A DNA stretch of 64,000 bases from Karalla daura (Eukaryota > Chordata > Actinopteri > Chaetodontiformes > Leiognathidae). The position numbers and the translations under genes are program-made. Every line of letters starts with the position of its first letter. Position 1 is the first letter of the stretch. The stretch lies in contig CM055198.1 in the NCBI GenBank assembly GCA_029224185.1, forward strand, positions 21,749,036 to 21,813,035, read 5' to 3'. Shown here in pieces: positions 46,378-57,200 of the stretch. Below the pieces are notes generated by a model. It ran no database searches. It saw nothing but the letters and a program-made list of their open reading frames with translations, and had not been told where the DNA came from.

Positions 46378-47550
46378 TCCAGCTGCTAGCGCCCTCACTG
46401 AGACTCAGTCTGAATTGATAATCCTCCAAGATGAAAACTGAGGTTAAAGCCCCCCCCCTCCTCCTTTTTTTCCTTTTTGTCCTGAAGAAGTAAGTGTGTG
46501 AGCCGAGGGAGAGCGAGAGAGAGGCTGGACACGCACACTACAGCCTCGCCCCAAAGGCAGAGACGCCCTCTGGCCTCAACACCTGTCTGGGTTGAAAGCA
46601 AGGAAGTTGAAGGGGAGTTTCAAAGTTCAGATTAAGCACAATGCAAAGGTGTAGCACATGAGTCTTGTTGCCTGGACTATGATGTTGCTAGCGTGAGTTG
46701 GTCCTCATCAATTTTTAAACTGGAAATCTTCCATACATGCAGGATTATTGTGCATCCAGTGAGACGTGAGCAGGCTGGACCTGAGGCTCTGCTGGATGTC
46801 TGTAACGTGGGGCCACTGTCACAGTCCCACACCCTGCTTCACAAAAGTGTAAATACCATCCATTTCCTGGTGAAAACTACAAACATTTCTGGCTTTAAAA
46901 GTTGACGGGGACCATCGCTGTCTAACGAATCGGTTACAACTTCAGAATAATTTGTTACTGTTACTGTCGCTTGTTTTTGAGTGGTCGGCTCAACCTGGTC
47001 GTATTTCAATCATTGGACGGCCATTTTCATGCAGACTTCATTTAAACTACAGGTTTTCTGTTCGATGTGTCAGGCGTAAAGCGCATTTGACCATTGATAA
47101 GTGTCATACACTCTGCATGAAACTGGCTGTGATTTTAAAAATAATCATTTTTTTATAGTGGTTTTAATCAGTCGTTTTGTCACGGTATGTTAGTTACTCC
47201 ATGCCAGTGGGGCTTTTATGTACCTGCCTGCCTCACAGAGATGGAGAGCAACTGTTCTGCTTCCACAGCAGCACACTACAGGAAACCCTGCCCTCCATCA
47301 TGTCCCCAAGTACGAATGAATGTTTTCCTCAAGGACTCAAATCTTGTCACCGTGTGGACACAGACCTCATGGCAATGGAAGGCAACGTACCCTCAGGTTT
47401 ATCTGTCGGCTTGCAGACTGTCCGTTGTACTCTGAGACCAAAAATCACAGCGCAGGGAGCAGACATGGAAGCTCCTGATAGCAAACACTGAGAGACATTT
47501 CCACAGAGAGGCGTTTCTGTTTTCCAGCCCCCCTGCATGCGGTACTCACC

Positions 47551-47648
47551 CTGCCCTGCTGCCCTCTGCCCTGCTGCCCTCTGCCCTGCTGCCCTCTGCC
47601 CTGCTGCCCTGCTGCCCTCTGCCCTGCTGCCCTCTGCCCTCTGCTCTG
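47551..47648. repeat. minisatellite, 15-bp unit GCCCTGCTGCCCTCT
   Basis: About six units with small internal length changes (some GCCCTGCT and GCCCTCT half-units duplicated). It lies in the presumed slc1a5 3' region. Confidence 0.92.
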
Positions 47649-48518
47649 CGTGCGTCCCAGCAGCCCAGCGAGGCACAGGTGGTGTCGGACGCACAGCGTT
47701 TGAGAGTTTGATGTGAGCACATGTGGAGAAGCAGTCGTTCCACTACACGGAGGAGTCAGTGGCAGCAGCTGCTGGAGGAGTCCAGACAGAGGTTGCATCT
47801 CGATTAAACCCCATTTTTTGTTAGAAACATGGAATACTAGTAATGTGGGCTTTGTGTCATCGCAGATAATTATTTTTAATTATATTTATTACCCTAATCA
47901 AAATCCAAAGATCTTTTAGCCAATGTTTTTAGATGCTTTTTATTTTGTTTTGCTTTTTTGCTGCCAGTGTCTTGTGTTAACTGTTTGGTGAAAGTTTTTT
48001 TTTAAAAAACAAAACAAACATTTTTTGTCATGGTCTTCATTTAGAAGAGAGTCCGAACAGAATTTAGAAAATGTTCTCGTTTGTTTTTGGCTGCAGGCGT
48101 GAGGCCATGTGAAGGTGTACGGTGCAATGGTGATGAAGGAAGTTGTATGAGCCCAAACTCGACCCTACATGCATAACTTTGTCCATGCACAATTGAGAGT
48201 GAATCATCATTGTATGATCACCATCATGTGATTAACTGATCAAAGCTCTACCAAAGGACTGAGGAACGAATGACAGTGCTGACCCAGTCTTTGCAGGCCT
48301 GGGGTCTGCTCCTGCTCAGTGTCGTTGTGGTGCAAGGTTATGAAGACGCTGACGTCCCATCTGAGGTCTTTCACCAAATGCTCATATGTCTGGTTCACTC
48401 GTAGCTTTCCAATCATTTCTGTGCACCTGGTCAACAATGCAATCATTCTCTGACACCAGGAAGCTTTCTTGAGCAACTTTCCTGCTGGCAGTCAAAATAT
48501 ACTGTGCACACTCTGGAA

Positions 48519-48524
48519 AATAAA
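48519..48524 (+). terminator. candidate slc1a5 polyadenylation signal AATAAA
   Basis: AATAAA followed by GGCCTGTTTGTAATTTTACTG, a GU-rich stretch, about 2.1 kb after the slc1a5 stop. A second candidate is at 49312-49317. Confidence 0.4.
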
Positions 48525-49263
48525 GGCCTGTTTGTAATTTTACTGTCTTGTGGTTGTGAAAAACTCTCCTCTCTGCAACTCAAACACATCAGTTAACCAC
48601 AGATGTTAACTGATAAACTCGAGGATGAAGTGTTCCTTTATGGGGTCGGTACTACCACTTGCATTCGCCTTTTAAAACAAATCTAAAGCAGCTCTAGCTG
48701 GAAAGTGCATGGTCACAGAGCTAAAAACAGCTGTTTTTCTACGCTCACACGCAGATGCAAACATCTTTTACAATAGCATGCACTGTAATGCAGTCAAACA
48801 CGTCGAAGCAGTTTTTCCCCTCTAACTGAGCTGGACAGATGTAACTGTGATCTCATGTCACAGTCATGTCTGGGTGCCCCTGAGCAGTGCATACAGTATG
48901 CATTCATTCATGGAGTGCATAACTGGAGACGTGTAGGGGCAGGGTTCAGGATCCCACATATTTCTGCATCCTAAAATAACCTGAGGGAGCCTCTTGTGAG
49001 TACAAATGCCTTTGTAATCCTCACAAACTGTGCTGGTGAGTAAGAAAGCAAGGAATGTGGTTCAATGTACAGGTGAAAAGACGGTCGTCACGTGCCGAGA
49101 GGCTCTGGGTGTGTAGGATCACTATCATAGTTTACAGTACTGTGACCAGCTCACACCTGGCAATGTCTGCCTGGGATCAAAGCCTCCAGCACTGCAGCTC
49201 AGGCCATGAGGCTGGAAAAACTGCCACAGCTTCACTCCCCCTCAAAGGTGGCGGTGGTGTCCT

Positions 49264-49277
49264 GCGCCACCTAGTGG
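49264..49277 (-). promoter_or_regulatory. near-consensus CTCF binding site
   Basis: The minus strand reads CCACTAGGTGGCGC, one base from the core CCACTAGGGGGCGC, flanked by TGA and AGGA. It lies between the convergent 3' ends of slc1a5 and fkrp. Confidence 0.55.
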
Positions 49278-49339
49278 TCAAAACATGCAATGGTTTTGTT
49301 GCTGGAAACAAAATAAATGCATCACTCGGTTACATCTTC

Positions 49340-49345
49340 TTTATT
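49340..49345 (-). terminator. candidate fkrp polyadenylation signal AATAAA
   Basis: TTTATT on the plus strand reads AATAAA on the minus strand, about 745 bases after the fkrp stop. A nearer alternative is at 49922-49917. Confidence 0.3.
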
Positions 49346-50088
49346 TTCACCACAGCGAGTGACAGTGATGAACCATAGACAAGTTACAATAATGGAAGAA
49401 ACATCACACCCGTAGCGGGTGTAAACCAGCTGTCTCACTCAAAAGGTTTTACACAGTCCACTGAATCAAAATCCACCACAGCCAATAAATAACGGTCACT
49501 CAGCAGGAACAGTCGAGCTCAAGGTTGATGCTCATTTACAGAGTCGGTCAAAGGTGTTTGTCTTTCTTTACTCACCTCTGTTATAGCACCATGTCATCCT
49601 CTCCATACGCCAACAAAGATGAAATAGCTGACAGGTGTGTTTCTTATGCCACCACATGGGTATCAGGCACCAAGTAGCCTCGGTACACAGTAACATTCAT
49701 TCACATATCATTATATATTCCACTGTGCAAAGCTGGAAGAGTCAGTGCAAATCAATTTGATACAGTCAAGAAACTAGTAAAACACATCAAATCTTCCTTG
49801 TTTAAATAAATTTGTACAAAAACCTTAAATCCGGCTTAAGATTGTGTACACTGTAGTCATTATGATGGTTTTGAAGTATTGTTTGTACAGTAGTTATAAC
49901 ACACAGTTGAGAGCAGTTTATTGTAAAAGCAGTCCTCTCTCTGAGATAATCCTTGTGTATTCATGGGTGGATTTACAGTTTGAGGAATATTGGCACCGTA
50001 AGAGTTTCCAGTCATTGTCTTTCAGTGAGAAGCAAAAGGATGAGGCCACAAGTAAAGAACTACATCACGACGTGACATCCGCCATCTC

Positions 50089-51687
50089 TCATAATTTGCT
50101 CCTGTCCAGCCTCTTTTTCGTGGGGTTGGGATACTGGGGGTTCTCGATGACCCCTTCTCCAAATTTGAGCTCCAGGAAGGCTCGGTGGTTGTTGGGGCCG
50201 TAGGCAGTGATGCCGGCAAAGGACATGGGCACCAGCGGCTGCAGGAAGTGCTCCGGGAACTCCACGTCCTGCTTGTGCTCCGTCCAAGTGTCTTTGGTCA
50301 TGACGCCGTTGCGAGGATAGAAGGGCCACAGGTCCACGTGCAGGTGGTTGGCCTCGCTGTACTGCACCCTGTAGAAGTCTCCTTCCACCGCACGCTCCCA
50401 CACGTAGCCATTGGCGTCCACCAGAGAGCCCGAGTCCAGGTTCTTCAGGTGGTCGCAGTTGGGTACGTCCTCCAGGTAGATGCCCAGGTCCACGTCATAA
50501 TCCCAGGGGATGATGTCCTGGTGGCGGACGGCTCCCAGCAGAGACCCTCCCTCCAGCCAGTAGCGCACCCCCGAGGTCTCCAGGATATTGATGACGTACT
50601 TGGTGGTTTCTCTGAGGGCGCGCAGGCAGCAGGGAGGCGTCCAGCGCTCCAGGTACAGGTAGTCCGGGGTGTCCTCCTGCACGGTGCCGAAGCAGCGAGG
50701 CGTCTCTTTGCTGCAGCCGAACCACTGCTCCTTGGCATCAGGCAGCAGGAGTCGCTTCAGCCCAAAACTCCTCATCAGCTTCCCGGTGGCGTCCTTCAGC
50801 CGGGTGTCGGCCTTCCACTGGTTGTGAGCGGAGCTGAAGAGCGGCCGGTGGTTGGCGGAGAAACAGGGGCCTTCCAGCAGCTTGACCTTCCAGCCTCTGA
50901 GGGCCGTCTGAACAAAGAGTGAGGAGAAGAGGGGTCGCCCCAGGGGGACGGAGAGGTTGAACAGATCCTCAGTGCGGATGAGCACCACAGCGTCACCCTG
51001 TAGCGCTGTGCACACACTCCCACTGCTGCCAGACGCAGCCGGGGAGTAGGTGGCCGTCCATTCTCTGAGGTTCACCCGCAAGTAGAGGCACTGCACTGCC
51101 GAGCGAGCCAGCACAGGTGCGGCCACCAGCCTGACGGGGCCCCCACCCTCACCCTCCAGCTCCCTGATGAGCCGCTCCACAGCCCGGGGCTGCTCCAGCT
51201 CCACGCCATCGGGCACCAGCAGCACAAACTCTGTCTGGACGTGGAACTCGGGCCTATGAGCCTGTGGCGGTTGGTCCGGGGTGGGGGCCAGCACCAGGAG
51301 CCGGGCCCCCTCAGGAAGCACCAGGGGTGGGTACGGAGACGTGTCGGCCACCGCCAGGAAGGGCAGCTCTGGCCTCTGGCGAAGGAAGGAGCTGGCCACA
51401 TCCCCGACGTAATTCTCAAAGTTCTCAAACTCCCGCAGGATGACAGTCACACGGGGGCCCCGGCTGTGTCCCTCTGCTCCGGCCCCCCCAGCCACACCTC
51501 CCACTCCAACAAGTGCCCCCAGGCCCCCGGCCAGACCTGCGGCAGGGAGCGCGGCCCGCCTCGTACCCCGGCCCAGCTCTTTCCTCTTCTCCATCATCTG
51601 CTGCTGGGCCCGGGACACATAGTAGAGGATGAGCAGGTTGAGGACGATGGCGCCAGTTAACAGGCCCTGGCAGAGACTGATACGCAT
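50089..51687 (-). CDS. fkrp: fukutin-related protein (ribitol-5-phosphate transferase), single coding exon
   Basis: Golgi type II enzyme that adds the second ribitol-5-phosphate from CDP-ribitol to the O-mannosyl glycan of alpha-dystroglycan. The frame gives 532 aa from ATG 51687; two sense codons and a TTG further upstream are not used. Residues 8-25 form the single membrane anchor. A stem follows, then the LicD-like catalytic region (about 320-530). Visible key residues are the four zinc-site cysteines C325, C332, C353 and C354, the WDYDVD acidic motif (D396, D398, D400), and RYWLEGGSLLGA and HLHVDLWPFYPRNGVMTKDTW blocks close to human FKRP as I remember it. An N-glycosylation sequon lies at N244-L-S. 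It is longer than human (495 aa), mostly because of an Ala/Gly-rich segment at about 45-72. A single coding exon is also the human arrangement. Convergent with slc1a5 and head-to-head with strn4. Confidence 0.96.
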   Translation of the reverse strand: MRISLCQGLLTGAIVLNLLILYYVSRAQQQMMEKRKELGRGTRRAALPAAGLAGGLGALVGVGGVAGGAGAEGHSRGPRVTVILREFENFENYVGDVASSFLRQRPELPFLAVADTSPYPPLVLPEGARLLVLAPTPDQPPQAHRPEFHVQTEFVLLVPDGVELEQPRAVERLIRELEGEGGGPVRLVAAPVLARSAVQCLYLRVNLREWTATYSPAASGSSGSVCTALQGDAVVLIRTEDLFNLSVPLGRPLFSSLFVQTALRGWKVKLLEGPCFSANHRPLFSSAHNQWKADTRLKDATGKLMRSFGLKRLLLPDAKEQWFGCSKETPRCFGTVQEDTPDYLYLERWTPPCCLRALRETTKYVINILETSGVRYWLEGGSLLGAVRHQDIIPWDYDVDLGIYLEDVPNCDHLKNLDSGSLVDANGYVWERAVEGDFYRVQYSEANHLHVDLWPFYPRNGVMTKDTWTEHKQDVEFPEHFLQPLVPMSFAGITAYGPNNHRAFLELKFGEGVIENPQYPNPTKKRLDRSKL

Positions 51688-52620
51688 GGCAGCCAACTCT
51701 GTGGTTTCTCTCAGGGGAAGAGTTTCAATTTAGAGATCCGAGGCTGGATCCTAGGTCCTCCATTGGCACCACAGCCCAGGATGAGGAGCTGGAGACAATC
51801 TATGCGCCACAAAAGAAAATAATGATGCTGTTAATGGGTGTTGCTTTCTTACATGCATTACAAGTACACAAGGGTAGATTTATCATATATTTCAGTTTGA
51901 GACTAAATGACACCAACACACTGAATCATTACAGCCTGAATTTCGAAAAGCAGATGTTGGACACATGGAATAATATGACAAAAACATTCAATTTGTTAGA
52001 TGATGTACAATGAATTACTATTATACACTTGTATTGTACTTTGTTTCAGTGAAATACCGTCAGTGATGCTCCACTCTACCTTTAATACAGAATTGTCTAC
52101 AATTAAATAATGTTATATTTTTGCTCCTGACGTTACATGAGAACTGTCTGGAATACCATAATATTATGCCTGTCAGTCAGTCACAACTCCATGCAAGGTT
52201 TAGTTAGAAATGGTGAAACGTGTGACCACGACTCACCTTAAATGAGAATAAATCTCTAGATCACATCAGCATCACATCCATCTCATGACAGAGATCAGAG
52301 CCCTTTAACCATGTTTCCCCTGCACCTTGTTTTCACGCTGCTCCATCTCACAGGGGCAAATGTGTCTGAGTCGGGGGCAGCACACACACAGACGAAGCCG
52401 CATTTTCAGCTCATATCTGGGAGTCTGCGACCGCAATCCCGTGTTCGAGAGAAAGACGGAACAAAGTGAGCAGAAATCGCAACTGGGCAGCCCATGACTT
52501 GGAGGCTAACATTAGCTGAGGCACAGGCTAACCCCAGCCATTACGCCCTCACGCATGCGCTCTGCGTTGCGTACATGGACGTATTCCAAAGAGACAACAA
52601 AACGACTTCCGATTTCAATC
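51688..52620 (-). promoter_or_regulatory. fkrp 5' UTR intron and promoter region
   Basis: On the minus strand a strong donor AAG|GTGAGT (GT at 52236-52235) and an acceptor-like CTCTTCCCCTGAG just upstream of the ATG suggest a non-coding 5' exon ending at 52237 and an intron of about 0.5 kb. Further upstream, ACGCATGCGC at 52551-52560 resembles an NRF1 site, in a CpG-containing segment that may be the promoter. This structure is inferred. Confidence 0.4.
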
Positions 52621-52852
52621 TTTCAGAATAAAACAGAAGCGGAAGCGAAGACATTATAAAATTTTGCAGTTGAGAGTTGAGATATGTTTCTTATATTTAC
52701 ATATAACTATAATAATTACGGCTTAAGTAATTTATTCAAGTGCTCATATGTTCATATATAGATTTTATTAGATTGTATCTCTCTTTACAGCACTGTCCGC
52801 TTTATATTGCAATGCTTGACATTTCCACATTGTAGGACGTCTGAAGGCATAC

Positions 52853-52892
52853 TCTATTCTATTCTATTCTATTCTATTCTATTCTATTCTAT
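52853..52892. repeat. (ATTCT)8 pentanucleotide microsatellite
   Basis: Eight uninterrupted units of the five-base repeat between fkrp and strn4. Confidence 0.95.
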
Positions 52893-54264
52893 CAACACCA
52901 GGAAGACAAAAACTTGTTAACTGACCACAGTATACAAATTCAGCATTTTTTGATGATAAAAATGATCGAAATTATTGGAATTGTCACAGATTTAAAGCAC
53001 AGACCAGTTGACAAAAGCACAGATCCATTGACACATTAATTATTGATATTTTATTTCGCATTACTAGTGTCTTACAGTACAACGGGTGAGGCTGTGCTCC
53101 CCTGAGATTATGTAGGATGAATACCAAGGTATTCACCTGAACAATAAACTGGATGGGTCAACACATGTTAATTCCCTGAGAATTCCCTAATAAGAACCAT
53201 AGCAGGGGCTGTGACAAATCTGTGAAGGACAGGACCAAGGTGAACAAATAGGTGAAAACAATACTCTGCAGACCCTCTAGGATTTCTGCCACAGAAATGC
53301 TCCTGCAGGTGCTTCACACCAAAAGCTGCACACCGGTGCCACACACCAGTCTGGATATGACACAGAAAACTTCCTGTCTTGACAACTGTCCCATGTGGAC
53401 AGACAGATTCTAGTCTTATCCTCATTTTCGACCATTTTGTTTCTGTTTTTAACACTGTATTGTATTCTACAAAGCGTTAGAATCAGCAAAGCTGATGGAT
53501 GGGTGGAATTTATACTTCCAATATTTCAGTCTCCATCTGCACACAGCTACCATAAAGAGAGAAGCTCGAGGAAACCTACACATGCGCTCTGCAGCCTACG
53601 CCTCCCTATTGACGTTTACGTCAATATTACGTCAAGAAATCACGACCGGCCAGTGTTGTGATTTTGTGATCGTATTGTAATTTTGTAATAATCCTCTAAT
53701 TCGATCTATCGTGGAGCTTCGTGCTCACAAAAGGTGGGTATTCAAACTCACAAGGCGGCACTGCGACTGCTCGCTGTGCGTTACAGCAAATACGACCATT
53801 TATTTGTTACCCACTGTGGGCATCTCCAAAACACAGGGAGGAGGTTCACGTCACGGGTTTACAAAATAAAAGTCGTAGGATACATCTCAACACTCGTTTT
53901 GCGCAATATACATTATGTTGTCGTATTTTGGTGTTACGTTATCAAGGGATTTTAAGTGAGATCTCGGGTAGAGTATGTCGCATCAGTGATGGAGCTTTTC
54001 CAAAACACGCAGCGTCGTCGCGTTTTATCGTGAAGGTCTGCAAGCGGAAGTATAGTATTTTACCACCTGAATAGTAATTTTGTTCTGTGCGTGTGAAAAA
54101 AGGGAAGAAAAGAGGGTCGTTTACGGAGGAGAGCAGCTGGGCTGGTCGAAGGGGGACGAAGGGGGTCTTTTTTATAATAATTAAGAGAAATATTATTATT
54201 ATTGCTGTCCGGACGCTCGGCCCGTTTCCAGCTGCTTATCCTGGCGAAAGGTTGAACGGGTAAA
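52893..54264 (+). promoter_or_regulatory. fkrp-strn4 intergenic region and strn4 promoter
   Basis: No convincing gene. At 53610-53634 there are three CRE-type words in 25 bp: TGACGT at 53610, TTACGTCA at 53616-53623 and TTACGTCA at 53627-53634. A further ACGTCAC lies near 53850. The last 200 bases before the strn4 ATG are GC-richer and presumably 5' UTR. Frames such as 53721-54074 look non-coding. Confidence 0.45.
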
Positions 54265-57200
54265 ATGGAGGCGGACAGATCCGGCGGAGGACCAAACCCG
54301 AACTCCGGAGGCGGAGGTAGCAGCATTAGCGGAGCTGGGCGAAACCCAAACGGGCCCAAAGCAGCACCGGGCCCGGCGACATCAGCAGGAGCCACCGCCG
54401 GGGCCATGGCGGCCCAGCAGCCCGGACCGTCGTCGTCCCAGAACCGGGAGCTGCAGGACGGGGACTCGGGCATGACGCTTCCTGGGATCCTGCACTTCAT
54501 CCAGTTCGAGTGGGGGCGATTCCAGGCCGAAAAATACCGCTGGGAGGCTGAGAGAGACGAACTCAGGGTAAATCTTAAAGTCATTTAGCAGCCATTTATA
54601 GATGTGTATATATATAAATAAATCAGAGTAGCCGCTGTGGTGTTGCTTTGTGACATGTCCCTCAATCAGTTGCTTTTCGGTGATGGCACAATGCTAACGG
54701 GCTAACATGACAACACATCACACACATGTAAAACAGAGGATAATTATTAGAAGATAGCCAGGGAGAAAAGGGCTCGATGACCTCCAGCTGATGACCCAAA
54801 CAAACATCAAACACAGAGTAAAGTCCGAAAGCTTCAGTCTGTCTGGTGTCTTCATATGCGCCCATCAGCACTGATGAAGATGCACGCATCATCACATTTT
54901 GTTACATGATTGAGCAAATGATCCAATGCAATGAAACGGGCAGGTAAGCAGAGTTAAGGTGTGGCCACCTTGCAGTATCTCATTGATATTAATGCAGGGG
55001 CACACAAAAATGAAATGTAATATAGTTATCATAAAGCAGTCTTCATAAAAATACATTAGAGAAGCTGCTGAGGTGTTGCTCCCTAATCACCAGTCACAGT
55101 ACTAATGGGCTAAAATGAAAACATGTATTCCATCTTGGTCTGTACATGTATGTGATGACCAGACAGTCAATGTGGGAAAAGGCTCTATGACCTCCAGCTC
55201 ATGAATATCAAACTCAAAGTAAATGCATAAAGCTTCAATCTGTCTAAATGGTTCACAAATGCAACAAGATGCACACATGACATTGTATTACACACAAGCA
55301 GGTCATCTGCAGGTAGGCATGATTAAGGTGTGGCCACCTATGTCCTTATAAATGTAGATCCATATCAGACACCTGCCCACACCAGTCTCCTGTTGCTGTA
55401 TTTTGGGTTTTATGTAAAGTCATGGTTCCAGGAACTGTCATTAGAGAAGCTCCTGAGCTGATGCTTGATGTCATGCCCCTCAATCGTTGTAGTTCTGGGA
55501 TGACGTGATGTTAAAATGACAACACATCACATACATGTACAGAGCAGGACGATAATCCATCCTGCTTTTTCTGCCATGACCTCTTTCCGATGACCCAAGC
55601 AGCCATCAAACAAACAAAACTCGGACAGCTTTAATCTGTGCCCAGTGGCCTTCAAATGCTCCCATCATCTCTGCCAAAGATGCATACAGCTTTACATTTC
55701 CAATGCAATAAAACAGGCGGCTTAGCAGAGTTGAGGTGTGGCACTCTTGCGATTGTCTCCTTGATATTATTATTATTGAGGTACACATCCGAGACCAGGC
55801 TGGTAACATACATCTATGGAGCAGGATGGATTAAGACTCTATGACCTCTAGTTGATGACCCAAACAAACATCAAGCAAGTCTTATAAAGCTTTAATCTGT
55901 GACAGGTGGCCTTCAAATGCTTCTGTCATCGCTGAGTGTCTGTGGTGGTTCTCAGTCATCCAGTTCATGGTTGTCTCTAGGTGCTGGAAAGGAAGTCGAC
56001 TGTCATGTACTGTTATGTGAGTGAGCAGGTTGTCCAATGCAATGAAATGGACAGGTGAGCACAGCTGAGGTGTGGCCACTTAGCAGTGCCTTCTTCATAT
56101 TAATGCAGGGACACATCAAAGAGCTGCCCTTGGCTTTCATGTGAAATCATGGTCTCCACAGACCAGGCAGTTATCAGCCATCACAGAGAGAAGTCAAGCT
56201 ATCTGTGGCTCCACTGTTGTGGTGCCACACATCTGCGAGTTCCCTTTGAGATCACTGCGTTTTGAGAGTCATAATCATTCGAGCTGTGGTTGACAGCGTT
56301 GCGTCCTCTCTTCAGGAAATTCCTCAACTGATGCTGTTTTATTCTCAGCACAGTTGGCGCGGTGCCACTGCAGAATCCTCCTCGGATGAAGATCTCTGAG
56401 GCATAATCTAAACAAATATTATGACTGTGTCTGATCGCATTGAGGCCAGATCAACATTTTGAATCAGACCGACGACTCTGTGGTTTGCCTGATGTCTTTT
56501 ATCGCGTCTTTGTAGTTTTCGGTCATAGTTTCAGTCACATTCCTCCTGATAGGCAGCCAGACTTGAGCATTACTTATAAATCCTGATTTAAAAACTATGA
56601 CAATGCAAAAAGTAATGTCAGACACGTGTTTTCTGCTTGAGAAGCTTGAGAATTCGTGCAATTTCCGGGGGACAATTTGGTGTGAATGTGTGAGTCAGCA
56701 CAGCTGAAATGCCCTTGAGCCAGGCATGAGACTGGCCACAGATATTCACTGAGTCTGGAGGCTAAAGACAGAGGTCGCACTGTGCATCTCTCCTATATAT
56801 ATGTGTGTGTGTGTTTGTTGGGCATGCTTGCGCCTACTCATCAAATTGTTCTGGGATTAAGGCAGGTTAGGGGGAAACACACGTGCACATTGAGTGATGC
56901 TTTTTGTGTTTGGAGAGAAGGGAACCGACGGTTCATCCCTTCATTCCTGAACCCACTTGTGGTCTAGCCCTTGTAACCACAGCTTGCTTGTAATTAAGAT
57001 GGACTGTCTCCTGCAGTTCAGAAGCTCCTCAAAACCACAGGACAGAAAAAAAAGAAAAGCGCATATCATCGCCTTGCTCTTGTCATCGCTTCTCACGTTG
57101 CCCCTGACTCAAACCTATGTAGTTATAAATAGGATCCTGATAAAATATGGATGAACAATAACAAACGGGCTGTGCTCGCTGCTTTTATAGCCGTGTGTGG

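Larger units (their letters stand above)
46378..49380. other. slc1a5 3' UTR and convergent intergenic region towards fkrp
   Basis: No gene-like frame is present. It contains a 15-bp-unit minisatellite (47551-47648), candidate AATAAA signals on the plus strand (48519-48524 and 49312-49317), a near-consensus CTCF site (49264-49277), and a candidate AATAAA on the minus strand (49345-49340) for fkrp. How much of this is transcribed 3' UTR is unknown. Confidence 0.55.

Noticed and set aside
50185..50922. 245-codon plus-strand frame opposite fkrp
   Set aside because: Antisense shadow of the GC-rich fkrp coding exon, whose own frame matches a known family along its length.
54620..56400. CRISPR-like interpretation of the repeated units in strn4 intron 1
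   Set aside because: Units are large, diverged and without constant short repeats. The DNA is vertebrate, so a CRISPR array does not apply.
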